Below, piece after piece: positions 12,886-13,219 of a DNA stretch of 13,219 nt. The translations under genes were made by a program, and so were the position numbers. The first letter of the stretch is position 1, and each line of letters starts with the position of its first letter. The DNA comes from an uncultured Clostridia bacterium (GTDB lineage: Bacteria > Bacillota > Clostridia > Oscillospirales > Acutalibacteraceae), in assembly GCA_937902305.1 (NCBI GenBank), contig CALDHV010000179.1, positions 1-13,219 of the forward strand, written 5' to 3'. The notes beneath the pieces were generated by a model, which was given only the letters and a program-made list of their open reading frames with translations, was not told the origin of the DNA and did not search any database.

Positions 12886-13219
12886 TATTTTTTATCCTTT
12901 TGCACAATTTCGGTCAACGCCTTGCCGATGAAGTCGGCGAGCGGCATCTGTCCGAGGTCTCCGTCCTTACGGTGGCGTACCGATACCAGCCCCGCATCGG
13001 CCTCCTTGTCGCCGATGACCAGCATATACGGGATCTTGTCCATCTGCGCCTGACGGATCTTGTAGCCCATCTTTTCGTTGGATTCATCCAGCGTGGCGCG
13101 GATACCGGCGGCCTTGAGCTGACCGACGACCTCGCTTGCCTTATCCAGCAGACGCTCGGAGATCGGTAGTACCCGCACCTGCTCCGGCATCAGCCACAGC
13201 GGGAGCGCACCGGCATAAG
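12885..13219 (-). CDS. thrS: threonyl-tRNA synthetase, C-terminal part only
   Basis: The frame runs from the right edge to the TAA at 12885-12887, giving about 110 C-terminal residues. The visible AGALPLWLMPEQVRVLPIS is the junction into the anticodon-binding domain (family 'AGAFPxWLAPxQVxVLPIS'), followed by ATLDESNEKMGYKIRQAQ and PYMLVIGDKE, both typical of class II HGTP anticodon-binding domains and specifically of ThrRS. The enzyme charges tRNA-Thr. It is the first gene seen of the operon running to mrp. The catalytic core and any T-box leader lie outside the window. Confidence 0.95.
   Translation of the reverse strand, partial: YAGALPLWLMPEQVRVLPISERLLDKASEVVGQLKAAGIRATLDESNEKMGYKIRQAQMDKIPYMLVIGDKEADAGLVSVRHRKDGDLGQMPLADFIGKALTEIVQKDKK

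Overview
The window looks like chromosomal DNA of a GC-rich Clostridia member, probably of the Oscillospiraceae/Ruminococcaceae type. This is inferred from gene content: a dockerin-bearing secreted esterase-like protein, the UPF0237/UPF0210 gene pair, azlCD, DUF378, a UPF0340 (YwlG) gene, strong AAGGAG-type ribosome binding sites, and sigma-A promoters with compact rho-independent terminators. There is no rRNA, tRNA, CRISPR array, transposase or phage gene. Thirteen protein genes are called, two of them cut by the window edges, and coding density is high.

Layout. (1) 1-380 (+): 3' end of an MTA/SAH nucleosidase-family gene, facing (2) 433-1458 (-), an NAD(P)-dependent dehydrogenase of the 2,4-diaminopentanoate dehydrogenase/dihydrodipicolinate reductase-like type; they share a bidirectional terminator. 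(3) 1625-3478 (+): a secreted SGNH hydrolase with a probable carbohydrate-binding module, a dockerin and a Thr-rich tail, transcribed from an ideal sigma-A promoter. (4) 3541-3741 (-): a DUF378 membrane protein. (5) 3890-5534 (+): an ACT-domain protein (UPF0237) followed by a UPF0210/DUF711 protein with a PFL-like fold, a conserved pair of unknown function. (6) 5676-6683 (+): an extended SDR NAD-binding protein. (7) 6797-8209 (+): pyruvate kinase. (8) 8253-8718: a gene-free mosaic of palindromic repeats in inverted pairs plus a heptanucleotide tandem array. (9) 8808-9838 (+): the azlCD branched-chain amino acid exporter, with a strong promoter directly abutting the heptamer array. (10) 13219-9876 (-): one tightly packed operon in the order thrS, an EamA/DMT transporter, DUF2461, UPF0340 and an Mrp/NBP35 Fe-S carrier.

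Most single-gene units are bounded by their own promoter and terminator. The two points of functional coupling are azlC/azlD (ATGA overlap) and the thrS-to-mrp operon (overlaps or gaps of 17 nt or less). No clearly new defence or mobile system was found. The most interesting material is the repeat mosaic at 8253-8718, the dockerin protein with its unusual C-terminal tail, and the unknown-function genes UPF0237/UPF0210 and UPF0340/DUF2461.
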